DNA of 64,000 nt from Paenibacillus thalictri (lineage in GTDB: Bacteria; Bacillota; Bacilli; Paenibacillales; NBRC-103111). Numbering within the stretch: position 1 is the stretch's first letter; the number at the start of each line of letters is the position of its first letter. The position numbers were made by a program, and so were the translations under genes. Positions 23,952 through 36,058 of the stretch are shown piece by piece. The stretch spans positions 1 to 64,000 of the forward strand of contig NZ_SIRE01000022.1 in assembly GCF_004307995.1 (NCBI RefSeq). The letters are read 5' to 3'. The notes under the pieces were generated by a model. That model was not told the DNA's origin. It worked only from the letters and a program-made list of their open reading frames with translations, and did not search any database.

Positions 23952-23981
23952 TTGACAAAAGAGACTTTACTTCGATAAAAT
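23952..23981 (+). promoter_or_regulatory. SigA-type promoter of the ATP synthase operon
   Basis: A perfect TTGACA (23952-23957), an 18-nt spacer and TAAAAT (23976-23981) lie about 50 nt ahead of the first atp gene. Confidence 0.75.
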
Positions 23982-24031
23982 AAACTAGGATTTAAGGAAA
24001 AGCTGTTGAGCCTTATGTCAAGGGGGTTGCT

Positions 24032-24265
24032 ATGCACAAACCACCTTCCGGTGACAATCCGTGGCGCGCCGTTGCGTTAGTCAGCGCAATCGGGGCGGAT
24101 CTTGTCGTTTGTATGGCAGCAGGGTATTGGATCGGCGATAAGTTAAGCAATTGGTATGGGGGACAACCGATTTGGATTGTTTCCGGTATCATGTTGGGTT
24201 TCTTTATCGGGGTGTTCAGCGTCATCCTCATACTTCGTAAGTACACAGGGGGCTCTAATGGATGA
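24032..24265 (+). CDS. atpZ: AtpZ/AtpI-family protein
   Basis: The 77-aa protein has two transmembrane helices (about 13-33 and 45-68), with GYWIGDKL and IVSGIMLGFFIGVFSVILIL typical of the small AtpZ/AtpI proteins at the head of atp operons. These are thought to aid ion supply or c-ring assembly. AAGGGGG precedes the start, and the end overlaps atpI by 8 nt. Confidence 0.85.
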   Translation: MHKPPSGDNPWRAVALVSAIGADLVVCMAAGYWIGDKLSNWYGGQPIWIVSGIMLGFFIGVFSVILILRKYTGGSNG

Positions 24266-24635
24266 TTTCTCCGCCCATCTGAAAACGGTTCAGCGTGTCA
24301 CATTATTTTTTTTGTCCATCTGTTTTATGGGCTGGGCGTTAGCCCCATCTTACAAGCTTTACTTTGCGGGGTTGATCCTTGGAACGATCGCGAGCTTCGT
24401 CAATGCCCGCTTTTTGGCATGGAAGATAGAGCAGCTCACTAAAGCGGTGATTGAAAAGACGAACCGCAAAATCAACATGGGCTTTGCTACTCGCGTCTCA
24501 ATTGCGCTGCTAGCCGTTTTGGTTGCTTATAAATTCAAGGATCACATTGCAATCTCGACCACACTGGCAGGATTATTTTTCGTACAGTTGGCAACACTCC
24601 TACTGGGTATTATTTCAAGAATACGAGGCAAGTAG
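24258..24635 (+). CDS. atpI: ATP synthase subunit I
   Basis: This 125-aa protein has four predicted helices. The ATG at 24258 follows a GGGGG ribosome site inside the atpZ end; an earlier in-frame ATG (24156) lies within atpZ and is unlikely. AtpI proteins assist assembly of the c-ring. Its position between atpZ and atpB is standard. Confidence 0.88.
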   Translation: MDDFSAHLKTVQRVTLFFLSICFMGWALAPSYKLYFAGLILGTIASFVNARFLAWKIEQLTKAVIEKTNRKINMGFATRVSIALLAVLVAYKFKDHIAISTTLAGLFFVQLATLLLGIISRIRGK

Positions 24636-24671
24636 GTTCACATTATTCCGCGGAAAGGGGTGAAATACTGC

Positions 24672-25439
24672 ATGCATGAACTGCCGATAGTGGAATTAGG
24701 CGGAATTCGCTTTGATTTATCCAGCATTATCATGATCGTCATCACCTGTCTGGTTGTTTTTATTTTAGCTCGATTGGGCACGCGTCAGCTGTCCATGGCC
24801 AATCCCGGCAAATTGCAAAACTTTCTAGAATGGGTGGTTGACTTCGTCACCGGGCTCATTACAAGCACGATGGACCTGAAAAAGGGTAAGTCGTTCTTGA
24901 TGCTTGGGATTACGCTGATTATGTTTATTTTTGTCGGAAATATGCTTGGTTTGCCGTTTGGTATCGTCTTTGAAGTGACCAGTCCGCAGCCGTTGTTTGG
25001 CATTACGGCCGAAGAGCTGCACCACGCTCATGATACAGGCAAGCACATCGCGTTTGCTTTCTGGAAGTCGCCGACAGCCGATGTGGCCGTAACGATGGCA
25101 TTAGCCGTCATGGTCATCGTGATGGTCCATTTCCTTGGTTTGACCCGCAACACACATCATTATCTGAAGCACTATGTGGAGCCTCATTGGGCGATGTTCC
25201 CTCTGAACGTCATCAAAGAGGTTTCCAAGCTGCTTACGCTTGGTCTTCGTCTATTTGGTAACATCTATGCCGGTGAGGTGTTGATCGGCGTTATCTTGAT
25301 GGCCGGAATTGGCGGTGTGATTCCGATGATTATTTGGCAAGGTTTCTCCGTATTCGTTGGCGCAATCCAGGCCTTCGTATTTACGATCCTGACGATGGTT
25401 TACATCTCTCAGGTTATCGACCACGCCGAAGAGCACTAA
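24672..25439 (+). CDS. atpB: ATP synthase F0 subunit a
   Basis: The 255-aa membrane protein provides the proton half-channels. The essential arginine lies in LLTLGLRLFGNIYAGE, and the C-terminal QAFVFTILTMVYI block is conserved. I chose ATG 24672 (MHELPIVEL), since the GTG at 24660 overlaps the AAAGGGG ribosome site. Followed by atpE after an 82-nt gap. Confidence 0.95.
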   Translation: MHELPIVELGGIRFDLSSIIMIVITCLVVFILARLGTRQLSMANPGKLQNFLEWVVDFVTGLITSTMDLKKGKSFLMLGITLIMFIFVGNMLGLPFGIVFEVTSPQPLFGITAEELHHAHDTGKHIAFAFWKSPTADVAVTMALAVMVIVMVHFLGLTRNTHHYLKHYVEPHWAMFPLNVIKEVSKLLTLGLRLFGNIYAGEVLIGVILMAGIGGVIPMIIWQGFSVFVGAIQAFVFTILTMVYISQVIDHAEEH

Positions 25440-25488
25440 CAAAATCTAACGGGCCCGAAAGGTTCGATCAGATCTATATTTCAAATAA

Positions 25489-25740
<252 letters not shown>

Positions 25741-25852
25741 TATCCGGTGGCGGGGACGCCTTAAGCCCTCGCCTTCGTTTTGCCTGAACATAATTTGCGC
25801 AGCAAATCCGCTGCCGTTTACCTATATGTCTCTCAGAAGGGAGTGACCTTGG

Positions 25853-26338
25853 ATGAATTTTGTGCCGTCAAGTTTTTTTATCACGCTAATCGCATTCGGG
25901 ATCTTGTATCTCTTGCTGAAAAAATACGCTTTCGGACCGCTGTTCGGCATGATGGAGCAGCGCAGAACGCATATCACGGAGCAAATTTTGCAGGCGGAGC
26001 AAAGCCGTAAAGCGGCTGAGCAATTGATCGCCGAGCAAAAAGAAGCGATTCATAACGCAAGAAACGAAGCCAAAGAAATTATCGAGCAAGCTCGCGTAAC
26101 CAGCTCCAAGCAGGCTGACGAGCTGATCGGCCAAGCCAAAGCTGAGGCGTCCCGCATTAAGGAAGAAGCGCTTCGCGACATCGAGAACGAAAAGAACAAA
26201 GCGGTTGCCGCTCTGCGCAGTCAAGTAAGCGCAATGTCCGTGTTGATCGCCTCCAAAATTATCGAAAAGCAAGTCGACGAGAAGTCTCAGGAGCAGCTGA
26301 TTGAACATTACCTGAAAGAGGTAGGAGGCAAGCTATGA
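25853..26338 (+). CDS. atpF: ATP synthase F0 subunit b
   Basis: The 161-aa peripheral-stalk subunit has one N-terminal membrane helix (about 5-25) followed by a long charged coiled coil (35-160; EQSRKAAEQLIAEQKEAIHN and onward). GGGAG precedes the ATG. It overlaps atpH by 4 nt. Confidence 0.95.
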   Translation: MNFVPSSFFITLIAFGILYLLLKKYAFGPLFGMMEQRRTHITEQILQAEQSRKAAEQLIAEQKEAIHNARNEAKEIIEQARVTSSKQADELIGQAKAEASRIKEEALRDIENEKNKAVAALRSQVSAMSVLIASKIIEKQVDEKSQEQLIEHYLKEVGGKL

Positions 26339-26886
26339 GCCGCGACTTGAACGTAGCAAAACGTTATGCCAAGGCGTTGTTTGAAGTGGCTCAGGAGCGC
26401 AATCTCGTCTCCCAGGTGGAAGGAGAGCTGCGCGCTGTTGTGGAAGCATTGCAAAGCGCCAGCGACCTGCAGAGGCTCATTCAGCATCCGGGCATTGATA
26501 TCGGCGTGAAAAAAGGACTGCTCAAGCAAATCTTCGAAGGCAAAGTGTCCGATGTTGTGTTTAATACTTTGCAACTGCTGGTCGACCGTCGTCGCGAGGA
26601 CATCTTGAACGTGCTTGTGCTCTATTATGTGGAAATTGCCAACGAAGCTTTGGGTCAAGCAAGTGCTGTCGTCTATAGCCCGTTTGAGTTATCGGACGCT
26701 GAGCTTACTCAGATCAAAGAACGTTTCGGCCAATTGACCGGCAAATCGATCCGCGCAACTTCGGTTGTTGACAAAACTTTGCTGGGCGGAATTAAAGTTC
26801 GCATCGGCGACCGTTTGTACGATGGCAGCTTGTCCGGCAAATTACAACGTATACAAAAAGCTTTGAATCAATCGCAAGCACTGTAG
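26335..26886 (+). CDS. atpH: ATP synthase F1 subunit delta
   Basis: The 183-aa protein connects the peripheral stalk to the alpha3beta3 head. The N-terminal helical bundle starts VAKRYAKALFEVAQE, and the C-terminal block VVDKTLLGGIKVRIGDRLYDGSL is diagnostic. Coupled to atpF by an ATGA overlap. Confidence 0.95.
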   Translation: MSRDLNVAKRYAKALFEVAQERNLVSQVEGELRAVVEALQSASDLQRLIQHPGIDIGVKKGLLKQIFEGKVSDVVFNTLQLLVDRRREDILNVLVLYYVEIANEALGQASAVVYSPFELSDAELTQIKERFGQLTGKSIRATSVVDKTLLGGIKVRIGDRLYDGSLSGKLQRIQKALNQSQAL

Positions 26887-28416
<1,530 letters not shown>

Positions 28417-28533
28417 ATGAATGGATAGACGGGGCTTCTCCAGCGTGAGAAGCTCGCTCTTCCATTTTTGGACGATAGCTTATAGTTTGGCTTCTCCCCT
28501 TCGGAGAGAGCTTCGAGAGAGAGGTGAGCAAGT

Positions 28534-29394
28534 ATGGCAAAAGGTATGCGCGAAATTAAGCGTCAAATCGGCTCCAAAAAGAATACGATGCAAATCACGA
28601 AAGCGATGGAGATGGTCGCGGCCGCTAAGCTGAGAAGAGCCCAGGAGGCTGCCGAGGCAGCGCGTCCGTATTCCGACAAGATGAAGGAAGTCGTTGCGAG
28701 TATCGCGGCAGGCACCAAAGGTGTGAAGCACCCGATGCTGCAAACTCGCGAAGTGAAGAAAACCGGATATCTTGTAATTACGTCCGATCGTGGTCTTGCA
28801 GGCGGTTATAACGCAAACGTGCTTCGTAAGGTTATGGCGCAGATTAACGAACGGCATAAGTCACCTTCAGAGTATGTCATTTTTGTCGTTGGCCGCAAGG
28901 GTAGAGACTTCTTCCGCAAGCGCAATATGACGATTGTTGAAGAAGTGACGGGACTGGCCGACTCTCCTACATTCGCAGACATCCGCAATGTGGCTAATTC
29001 GGCGGTAAGCAACTATGAACAAGGCGCGTATGACGAATTGTATCTCGTATACAACGAGTTCAGAAATGCAGCGCTGCAAATTCCGCAAGTGAAACGGTTG
29101 CTTCCATTGGAAGAGGTCGCTAGCGATACGGTTGTAGCGAATTACGAATATGAGCCGTCCGCTGAAGGCGTATTGGCTGTGCTGCTTCCGAAATACGCCG
29201 AAACGCTCATTTATAGTGCCGTACTTGACGGCAAAGCAAGTGAGTTCGGCGCGCGGATGACAGCGATGAACAGCGCTACGAAAAATGCGAAGAAAATGAT
29301 CAACAATTTGACGTTGGTTTACAACCGTGCACGTCAGGCTGCAATTACCCAGGAAATATCGGAAATTGTTGCAGGCGCCAACGCACAAAACTAA
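28534..29394 (+). CDS. atpG: ATP synthase F1 subunit gamma
   Basis: The 286-aa central-shaft protein begins MAKGMREIKRQIGSKKNTMQITKAM and ends with the coiled-coil partner block MNSATKNAKKMINNLTLVYNRARQAAITQEI. The 117-nt leader between atpA and atpG contains two hairpins (28435-28453 and 28491-28512) spaced by a sequence resembling a degenerate copy of the ATGCTTACGAAG repeat. Confidence 0.96.
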   Translation: MAKGMREIKRQIGSKKNTMQITKAMEMVAAAKLRRAQEAAEAARPYSDKMKEVVASIAAGTKGVKHPMLQTREVKKTGYLVITSDRGLAGGYNANVLRKVMAQINERHKSPSEYVIFVVGRKGRDFFRKRNMTIVEEVTGLADSPTFADIRNVANSAVSNYEQGAYDELYLVYNEFRNAALQIPQVKRLLPLEEVASDTVVANYEYEPSAEGVLAVLLPKYAETLIYSAVLDGKASEFGARMTAMNSATKNAKKMINNLTLVYNRARQAAITQEISEIVAGANAQN

Positions 29395-29440
29395 AGGTCC
29401 AGATTGCCGGATAAGGCAGTTTGCTGCAATAAGAAACACC

Positions 29441-29511
29441 AGCTATCCCTGAAGGGATAGCTCGGTGAATGCTTACGATGCTAGCTTTCCTGAAGGAAAG
29501 CTTTTAGGAGG
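29441..29511 (+). repeat. Ribosome-site-adjacent hairpin repeat, atpD copy (two hairpins)
   Basis: Hairpin 1: AGCTATCCC-tgaa-GGGATAGCT (29441-29462). Head ATGCTTACGATG (29469-29480). Hairpin 2: AGCTTTCC-tgaa-GGAAAGCT (29483-29502). Then TTTAGGAGG to 29511, the atpD Shine-Dalgarno. Confidence 0.85.
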
Positions 29512-29514
29512 TAA

Positions 29515-30924
<1,410 letters not shown>

Positions 30925-30943
30925 TTCGGCTTAAGTTTGGTAT

Positions 30944-31069
30944 ATGCTTACGAAGTTGAACTTTCCTAACGGAAAGTTCCGTCAATGCTTACGAAGTGAA
31001 CTTTTTCTACGAAAAAGTTCGGCAAATGCTTACGAAGTTGAACTTTCCTCACGGAAAGTTCTTAGGAGG
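30944..31069 (+). repeat. Ribosome-site-adjacent hairpin repeat, atpC copy (three tandem units of 41 bp)
   Basis: Heads ATGCTTACGAAG occur at 30944, 30985 and 31026, exactly 41 nt apart. The stems are GAACTTTCC/GGAAAGTTC (30958-30979), GAACTTTTTC/GAAAAAGTTC (30998-31020) and GAACTTTCC/GGAAAGTTC (31040-31061). The last unit runs into TTAGGAGG (31062-31069), the atpC ribosome site. The middle stem is longer but still fully paired. Confidence 0.92.
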
Positions 31070-31076
31070 AATCCAA

Positions 31077-31487
31077 GTGAGTACTTTCCTTTTGGAAATA
31101 GTAACACCCGAGCGTAAAGTGTACGCGCAGGACGTGAACATGATTATCGCTAAAGGTGCGGAAGGCGAACTTGGTATTTTGCCGAATCACATCCCGCTTG
31201 TCACTCCATTAAGAATTGCTCCTGTGACCGTTAAGAAAAACGGCAGCAGAGATGAGTACATCGCTGTTGGCGGCGGTTTTATGGAAGTGCGCAAGGATAA
31301 AGTTGTGATTTTGGCCGAAACAGCCGAGCTGCCTGAACAAATCGACATCGACAGAGCGAAGTCGGCGAAGGAACGTGCGGAACAGCGGCTTGCAGCCAAG
31401 AAAAGCGACACCGACATTCGACGCGCCGAACTCGCGCTGCAAAAAGCGTTAACCCGGGTTGACGTTTTCGAACGTCGCGGTCAATAA
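31077..31487 (+). CDS. atpC: ATP synthase F1 subunit epsilon
   Basis: The 136-aa protein starts at GTG 31077 (VSTFLLEIVTPERKVY), 7 nt after TTAGGAGG. The beta-sandwich (to about residue 88, with GAEGELGILPNHIPLVT) and C-terminal helical hairpin are intact. An upstream in-frame ATG (30996) falls inside the hairpin repeats and is not a credible start. Last gene of the atp operon. Confidence 0.96.
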   Translation: MSTFLLEIVTPERKVYAQDVNMIIAKGAEGELGILPNHIPLVTPLRIAPVTVKKNGSRDEYIAVGGGFMEVRKDKVVILAETAELPEQIDIDRAKSAKERAEQRLAAKKSDTDIRRAELALQKALTRVDVFERRGQ

Positions 31488-31492
31488 CTTAT

Positions 31493-31528
31493 AAAAAACG
31501 GAGACCGTCTAGGTTCTCCGTTTTTTTC
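31493..31528 (+). terminator. Terminator of the atp operon
   Basis: AAAACGGAGA pairs with TCTCCGTTTT across about 10 nt and is followed by further T residues. Confidence 0.9.
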
Positions 31529-31630
31529 CTATATACAGAACGGGTGGCTGTATAAGTTTGTACAATGTATGTTTTTGTACGAAGAAACACATCATGTATA
31601 TGTGGCAGACCTAAATTTAACAATGTTTCA

Positions 31631-31660
31631 TTAGACACCCTACAAGCCATTTGATATAAT
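31631..31660 (+). promoter_or_regulatory. SigA-type promoter of the nuo operon
   Basis: TTAGAC (31631-31636), an 18-nt spacer and TATAAT (31655-31660) lie about 90 nt before nuoA. Confidence 0.65.
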
Positions 31661-31749
31661 TGTCTAGGTGTTCACCCAAACTTATCCATACAGGATAAAT
31701 ATTTCAGTACTGCAACAAAAGCATATAAGCAGGAGGCGGTTCGTTCACA

Positions 31750-32115
31750 ATGTACATGAACAATTATGTGGTTGTCGCGATCTTTCTTGCCCTCGGCGTA
31801 TTGCTCCCCATTGTAGCGCTTACATTCGGGCGATTGCTTCGGCCGAACAAGCCGGTGGAGGAGAAATATACGACCTATGAGAGCGGAAACGAACCGGTTG
31901 GCGCAGGGCAGGTACGGTTTAACGTCCGTTACTATTTGTTTGCCCTCATGTTTGTCATTTTTGACGTAGAAACCGTATTTTTGTATCCTTGGGCCGTTGC
32001 GTATAAGCAATTAGGCTTGTTTGCGCTTGTGGAAATGTTTATTTTTATCGCATTGCTTGTGGTGGGACTCATCTATGCCTGGAAAAAGAAGGTGCTGCAA
32101 TGGACTTCAATTTAG
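31750..32115 (+). CDS. nuoA: NADH-quinone oxidoreductase subunit A
   Basis: The 121-aa membrane subunit has three helices and the conserved [13 protein letters not shown] and [23 protein letters not shown] blocks. AGGAGGCGG lies before the start. It overlaps nuoB by 16 nt. Confidence 0.95.
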   Translation: MYMNNYVVVAIFLALGVLLPIVALTFGRLLRPNKPVEEKYTTYESGNEPVGAGQVRFNVRYYLFALMFVIFDVETVFLYPWAVAYKQLGLFALVEMFIFIALLVVGLIYAWKKKVLQWTSI

Positions 32116-32618
32116 AATCCATCTCTCCAGAGGTTAGAAAAGAACTTGAGCGCAACGTGTTTATGACCACGCTCGAGCAGCTCAAGTCTTGGGCGCGCAG
32201 CAATTCGCTGTGGCCGCTTACATTCGGTTTAGCTTGCTGCGCTATCGAGATGATGGGCACAGGCGGCTCTCATTACGACTTGGACCGCTTTGGGGTTATT
32301 TTCCGCACGTCTCCGCGGCAGTCCGATGTCATGATCGTTGCGGGTACCGTGACGAAGAAAATGGCTCCGCTGCTGCGCAGGCTGTATGAACAAATGCCTG
32401 AACCGAAGTGGGTTATCGCTATGGGTTCCTGCGCGACTGCGGGCGGTCCTTATGTGAAGTCGTATGCCGTTGTCAAAGGCGTTGACCAGATCGTTCCGGT
32501 GGATGTATATATCCCGGGATGTCCGCCGAATCCTGCAGCACTCATCTATGGCATCAACAAGCTGCAAGAAAAAATTCGCTATGAGGCGAAGACCGGTAAG
32601 CGGGTGACAAATGCATGA
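32100..32618 (+). CDS. nuoB: NADH-quinone oxidoreductase subunit B
   Basis: The 172-aa peripheral-arm subunit carries cluster N2. The ligands are visible in [19 protein letters not shown] and PGCPPNP. It passes electrons to menaquinone at the membrane interface. It overlaps nuoA upstream and nuoC downstream. Confidence 0.97.
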   Translation: MDFNLESISPEVRKELERNVFMTTLEQLKSWARSNSLWPLTFGLACCAIEMMGTGGSHYDLDRFGVIFRTSPRQSDVMIVAGTVTKKMAPLLRRLYEQMPEPKWVIAMGSCATAGGPYVKSYAVVKGVDQIVPVDVYIPGCPPNPAALIYGINKLQEKIRYEAKTGKRVTNA

Positions 32619-33460
32619 GCGAAGAGAAAAAGCAAAACGAACAGCAGGGTGAGCCTGCTAAGGACCAGCCTGCGACAGGATCTGAATCCGCTTTATTGGA
32701 AGCCGGATCCAGCGTGAAGGAACAAGCTGACATTCCGGATAAGGTCGGTGCGGCTACACCGGAGCAGCAGGAGAAAGCGGCCGAGGCACAAGCAGCGCCA
32801 CCGGCCAAGCAAACGACTTCAGAGCCGTCCGACGCACCTGCTGCTGAGGTGAAGGCGCAGCCTACCGATGCGGATAAAGAGGCGAAGGCGAAAGCCGCCG
32901 CCGAAGCTAGGGCTGCACGAGCCAGCGCGAGGGCGCAAAAAACGGCGGAGCCGGCGGAAAACGCTGCGCCGAAAGAGCCATCCCCGAAACAGCCGCTGCT
33001 CGACAAAGCTGTTCAATTTTTGAAGGAACAAGTCGGAGAAGCTGCGATTGTCGAGGCGTTTATTAACGAAAGAGACGATCATATGCCGTACATGGTTGTC
33101 CATCCGTCGCAATGGTACGCTGTCGCCGAGCTGCTGAAGTCCAGCGATGAGTTCGACTTGAATTATTTGCGCAACGTATCTGGAAATGATATGGAAACAC
33201 ATTTGGAAGCAGTGTATCATCTCATCTCTTTGAACTCCAAAAAGGAGTTCTGCATTAAAGTCAAAACGGACCGTGATGCGCCGTCCATTCCGTCGGTTAC
33301 TCCGATTTGGGCAACGGCCAATTGGAACGAGCGTGAAATATACGATTTGCTTGGGATCGATTTCCCCGGACATCCCGATCTAAGACGGATTATGATGCCG
33401 GACGATTGGGTCGGATACCCGTTGCGTAAAGACTATGAAGCGATAGACCCGGAGGTGTGA
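32615..33460 (+). CDS. nuoC: NADH-quinone oxidoreductase subunit C with long disordered N-terminus
   Basis: The 281-aa protein has the 30-kDa (Nqo5) domain in the C-terminal 155 residues, including [28 protein letters not shown]. The first 125 or so residues are low-complexity, rich in A, E, K, P and Q, and have no place in the usual complex. The ATGA overlap with nuoB fixes the start, so the extension is genuinely encoded. It could be a flexible tether or docking segment for the unknown electron-input module. Confidence 0.92.
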   Translation: MSEEKKQNEQQGEPAKDQPATGSESALLEAGSSVKEQADIPDKVGAATPEQQEKAAEAQAAPPAKQTTSEPSDAPAAEVKAQPTDADKEAKAKAAAEARAARASARAQKTAEPAENAAPKEPSPKQPLLDKAVQFLKEQVGEAAIVEAFINERDDHMPYMVVHPSQWYAVAELLKSSDEFDLNYLRNVSGNDMETHLEAVYHLISLNSKKEFCIKVKTDRDAPSIPSVTPIWATANWNEREIYDLLGIDFPGHPDLRRIMMPDDWVGYPLRKDYEAIDPEV

Positions 33461-33464
33461 CACG

Positions 33465-34571
33465 ATGTGCGCGATTAGAACAGAAGAGCTTTTGTTGAAT
33501 GTCGGGCCGCAGCACCCGAGTACCCACGGGGTTTTTCGCATTATCGTCAAGCTGGATGGGGAAACGATAACCGAAGCGATCCCCGTTATGGGTTATTTGC
33601 ACCGAGGTACCGAGAAGCTGGCGGAAAATTTAACGTATACGCAGATTATTCCTTATACGGACCGCATGGACTATGTGTCGGCAATGACGAACAATTATGC
33701 TTTGGTTCACGCGGTAGAGAAGCTGATGCAGATCGAAATTCCGGAACGCGCCGATTTTTTAAGGCTGATCGTAATGGAATTGCAGCGCGTGGCGAGCCAT
33801 CTGGTATGGTGGGGCACTTATTTGCTCGATATCGGGGCGATGAGCCCGTTTTTGTTCGCTTTCCGCGACCGTGAAATTATTATCGACCTGTTTAACGAAT
33901 TGTGCGGCGCCCGCCTTACTTACAATTACATGCGTGTCGGCGGCGTCAAATGGGATGCGCCGGAAGGCTGGATTGAGAAGGTGCGCAAGTTCATTCCTTA
34001 TATGAGAGATAAGCTGGAAGAGTATCATACGCTCGTCAGCGGCAATGAAATCTTCTTGGCGCGTATTAAAGGCATCGGCAAATATGATGCGGAGACGGCG
34101 ATCAGCTACGGCTTGAGCGGGGCGAACCTGCGTTGTACCGGCATCAAGTGGGATTTGCGAAAAGAGCAGCCGTACAGCTTGTATAACCGCTTTGAGTTTG
34201 ACGTACCGGTTACGCACAACGGCGATTGCTTTGACCGCTATACGATTCGTATGGAAGAAGTTCGGCAGTCGCTGCGGATTTTGGAACAAGCTGTCGAACA
34301 ATTTCCAGCAGAAGGCGAGACGATGGGCAAGGTACCGAGAATATTGCGCGCGCCGGAAGGCGAGGTATACGCCGGGATCGAGTCGCCACGCGGAGAAATC
34401 GGCTGTTATATTGTATCCAAAGGCAAAGATAAGCCGTACCGGTTGAAGTTCAGAAGGCCGTCGTTTGTGAATCTGCAAATTTTGCCCAAGCTGCTTGTCG
34501 GGGAAACGATGACCAACCTGATCACGATTCTGGGTGGAATTGATATAGTCGTCGGGGAGGTCGATGCATAA
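33465..34571 (+). CDS. nuoD: NADH-quinone oxidoreductase subunit D
   Basis: This 368-aa 49-kDa-type subunit helps form the quinone site. Motifs: NVGPQHPSTHGVFR, DRMDYVSAMTNN and GGIDIVVGEVD at the end. It lies 4 nt after nuoC, and its stop overlaps the nuoH start (TAATG). Confidence 0.96.
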   Translation: MCAIRTEELLLNVGPQHPSTHGVFRIIVKLDGETITEAIPVMGYLHRGTEKLAENLTYTQIIPYTDRMDYVSAMTNNYALVHAVEKLMQIEIPERADFLRLIVMELQRVASHLVWWGTYLLDIGAMSPFLFAFRDREIIIDLFNELCGARLTYNYMRVGGVKWDAPEGWIEKVRKFIPYMRDKLEEYHTLVSGNEIFLARIKGIGKYDAETAISYGLSGANLRCTGIKWDLRKEQPYSLYNRFEFDVPVTHNGDCFDRYTIRMEEVRQSLRILEQAVEQFPAEGETMGKVPRILRAPEGEVYAGIESPRGEIGCYIVSKGKDKPYRLKFRRPSFVNLQILPKLLVGETMTNLITILGGIDIVVGEVDA

Positions 34572-35581
34572 TGTTGCAATTGCTCCAGCAGGAGCTAACC
34601 TTAACGAATTTTGCGTTATTTTTCGCTTGGGGCGTGCTGATGCTGCTCATCATTCTCGGCTTCGTTACGTACGCCATTTATTTCGAACGCAAAGTAATCG
34701 GTTGGATGCAATTTCGTATCGGTCCGAACCGGACCGGGCCGTTCGGGCTGCTGCAAAGCGTCGCCGACGTGACAAAGCTGCTCATTAAAGAGGATACCAT
34801 TCCGAAGAAGGCCGATCGTGATCTTTTCATACTCGCTCCGGCCATTACATTTATTCCTTCGTTTGCGGTCATAGCGGCCATTCCGTTTACCAAAACGATC
34901 ATGGCATCCGATTTGAATGTCGGCATCCTGTATTACGTAGCTTTGTCCGGGATTTCTACAATCGGTATCGTGCTCGGCGGCTGGGCGTCGAACAACAAAT
35001 ATGCGCTGCTTGGCGGCATGCGTTCGGCTGCACAGATGATCAGTTACGAAATTCCGCTTGTTATCTCGGTAGTTGGCGTCATTATGACTACGGGATCGAT
35101 GAACCTGCGATTGATCGTGGAAGGGCAGCAGGGCGGGTTCTGGCATTGGAACTTCCTGCCGCAAATTATCGGTTTTGTCGTATTTGTGATCGCAGCCGTA
35201 TCCGAGTTGAACCGTACGCCGTTTGACTTGCCGGAAGCTGAGTCCGAGCTTGTTGCCGGCTATCATGTCGAGTATAGCGGCTTCCGCTTCGCATTTTTCA
35301 TGCTGGCCGAATATGTGTACGTATTTGCGATTGCGTCGCTGACGACTGTGTTGTTCCTTGGCGGCTGGCATGCGCCGTTTACGTTCCTTGATTTTATTCC
35401 GGGGATCATCTGGTTCCTGATCAAATTTTGTTTTATCGTATTTTTCCTGTTCTGGATTCGTGCGACGCTGCCGCGTGTGCGGGTCGATCAATTGATGAGC
35501 ATCGGCTGGAAAGTGCTGCTGCCGCTTGCTCTGGTTAATGTACTAATCACGGCGGTATGTACGACCATTTTCATGAAATAA
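34571..35581 (+). CDS. nuoH: NADH-quinone oxidoreductase subunit H
   Basis: The 336-aa membrane subunit has eight helices, RIGPNRTGPFGLLQSVADVTKLL and the ELNRTPFDLPEAESELVAGYHVEYSG loop at the quinone chamber. It links the peripheral arm to the proton pumps. Confidence 0.96.
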   Translation: MLQLLQQELTLTNFALFFAWGVLMLLIILGFVTYAIYFERKVIGWMQFRIGPNRTGPFGLLQSVADVTKLLIKEDTIPKKADRDLFILAPAITFIPSFAVIAAIPFTKTIMASDLNVGILYYVALSGISTIGIVLGGWASNNKYALLGGMRSAAQMISYEIPLVISVVGVIMTTGSMNLRLIVEGQQGGFWHWNFLPQIIGFVVFVIAAVSELNRTPFDLPEAESELVAGYHVEYSGFRFAFFMLAEYVYVFAIASLTTVLFLGGWHAPFTFLDFIPGIIWFLIKFCFIVFFLFWIRATLPRVRVDQLMSIGWKVLLPLALVNVLITAVCTTIFMK

Positions 35582-35602
35582 TCCGGAAAGGGTGATACAA
35601 GC

Positions 35603-36058
35603 ATGAAGGGCATTGTCAAAGGCTTAGGGGTAACCTTCAAAGCAATGACTCAGAAAAAAGTGACCTACGCATACCCGGACGTCCCCTTGGAAATGCCGGA
35701 CCGTTTTCGGGGAATACAGCATTTTGATCCGGAGAAATGCATTGTTTGCAATGCATGCGCACGGATTTGCCCGACCGAATGCATTACGTTGACGGGAAAA
35801 GCAAACCCGGACCCTGAGAAAAAGGGCAAAGTAATCGATACGTACGATATCAACTTCGAGATTTGTATTTTATGCGATTTGTGTACGGAGGTTTGTCCGA
35901 CCGAAGCGATCGTTATGACGAACAATTTCGAGCTTAGCACGTACAGCCGGGACGATTTATTCAAAAATCTCAATTGGCTGAATGACAATAACAAGAACAT
36001 CCGCCAGGAGAACAATTCGGCCCTTCCGAAAGGAGGAGCTAAGAAGGATGTTCAATAA
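35603..36058 (+). CDS. nuoI: NADH-quinone oxidoreductase subunit I
   Basis: The 151-aa ferredoxin-like subunit has two complete 4Fe-4S motifs, CIVCNACARICPTECI and CILCDLCTEVCPTEAI (clusters N6a and N6b). It receives electrons from the input module and passes them to NuoB. Its 3' end overlaps nuoJ by 11 nt. Confidence 0.96.
   Translation: MKGIVKGLGVTFKAMTQKKVTYAYPDVPLEMPDRFRGIQHFDPEKCIVCNACARICPTECITLTGKANPDPEKKGKVIDTYDINFEICILCDLCTEVCPTEAIVMTNNFELSTYSRDDLFKNLNWLNDNNKNIRQENNSALPKGGAKKDVQ

Noticed and set aside
24156-24257. Extended N-terminus of AtpI from an upstream ATG
   Set aside because: It would lie out of frame inside atpZ and has no family similarity or ribosome site.
30944-31069. 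Three regular repeats as a CRISPR array
   Set aside because: Units are joined directly with no unique spacers, the repeat itself is the hairpin, and it sits between atpD and atpC at a ribosome site.
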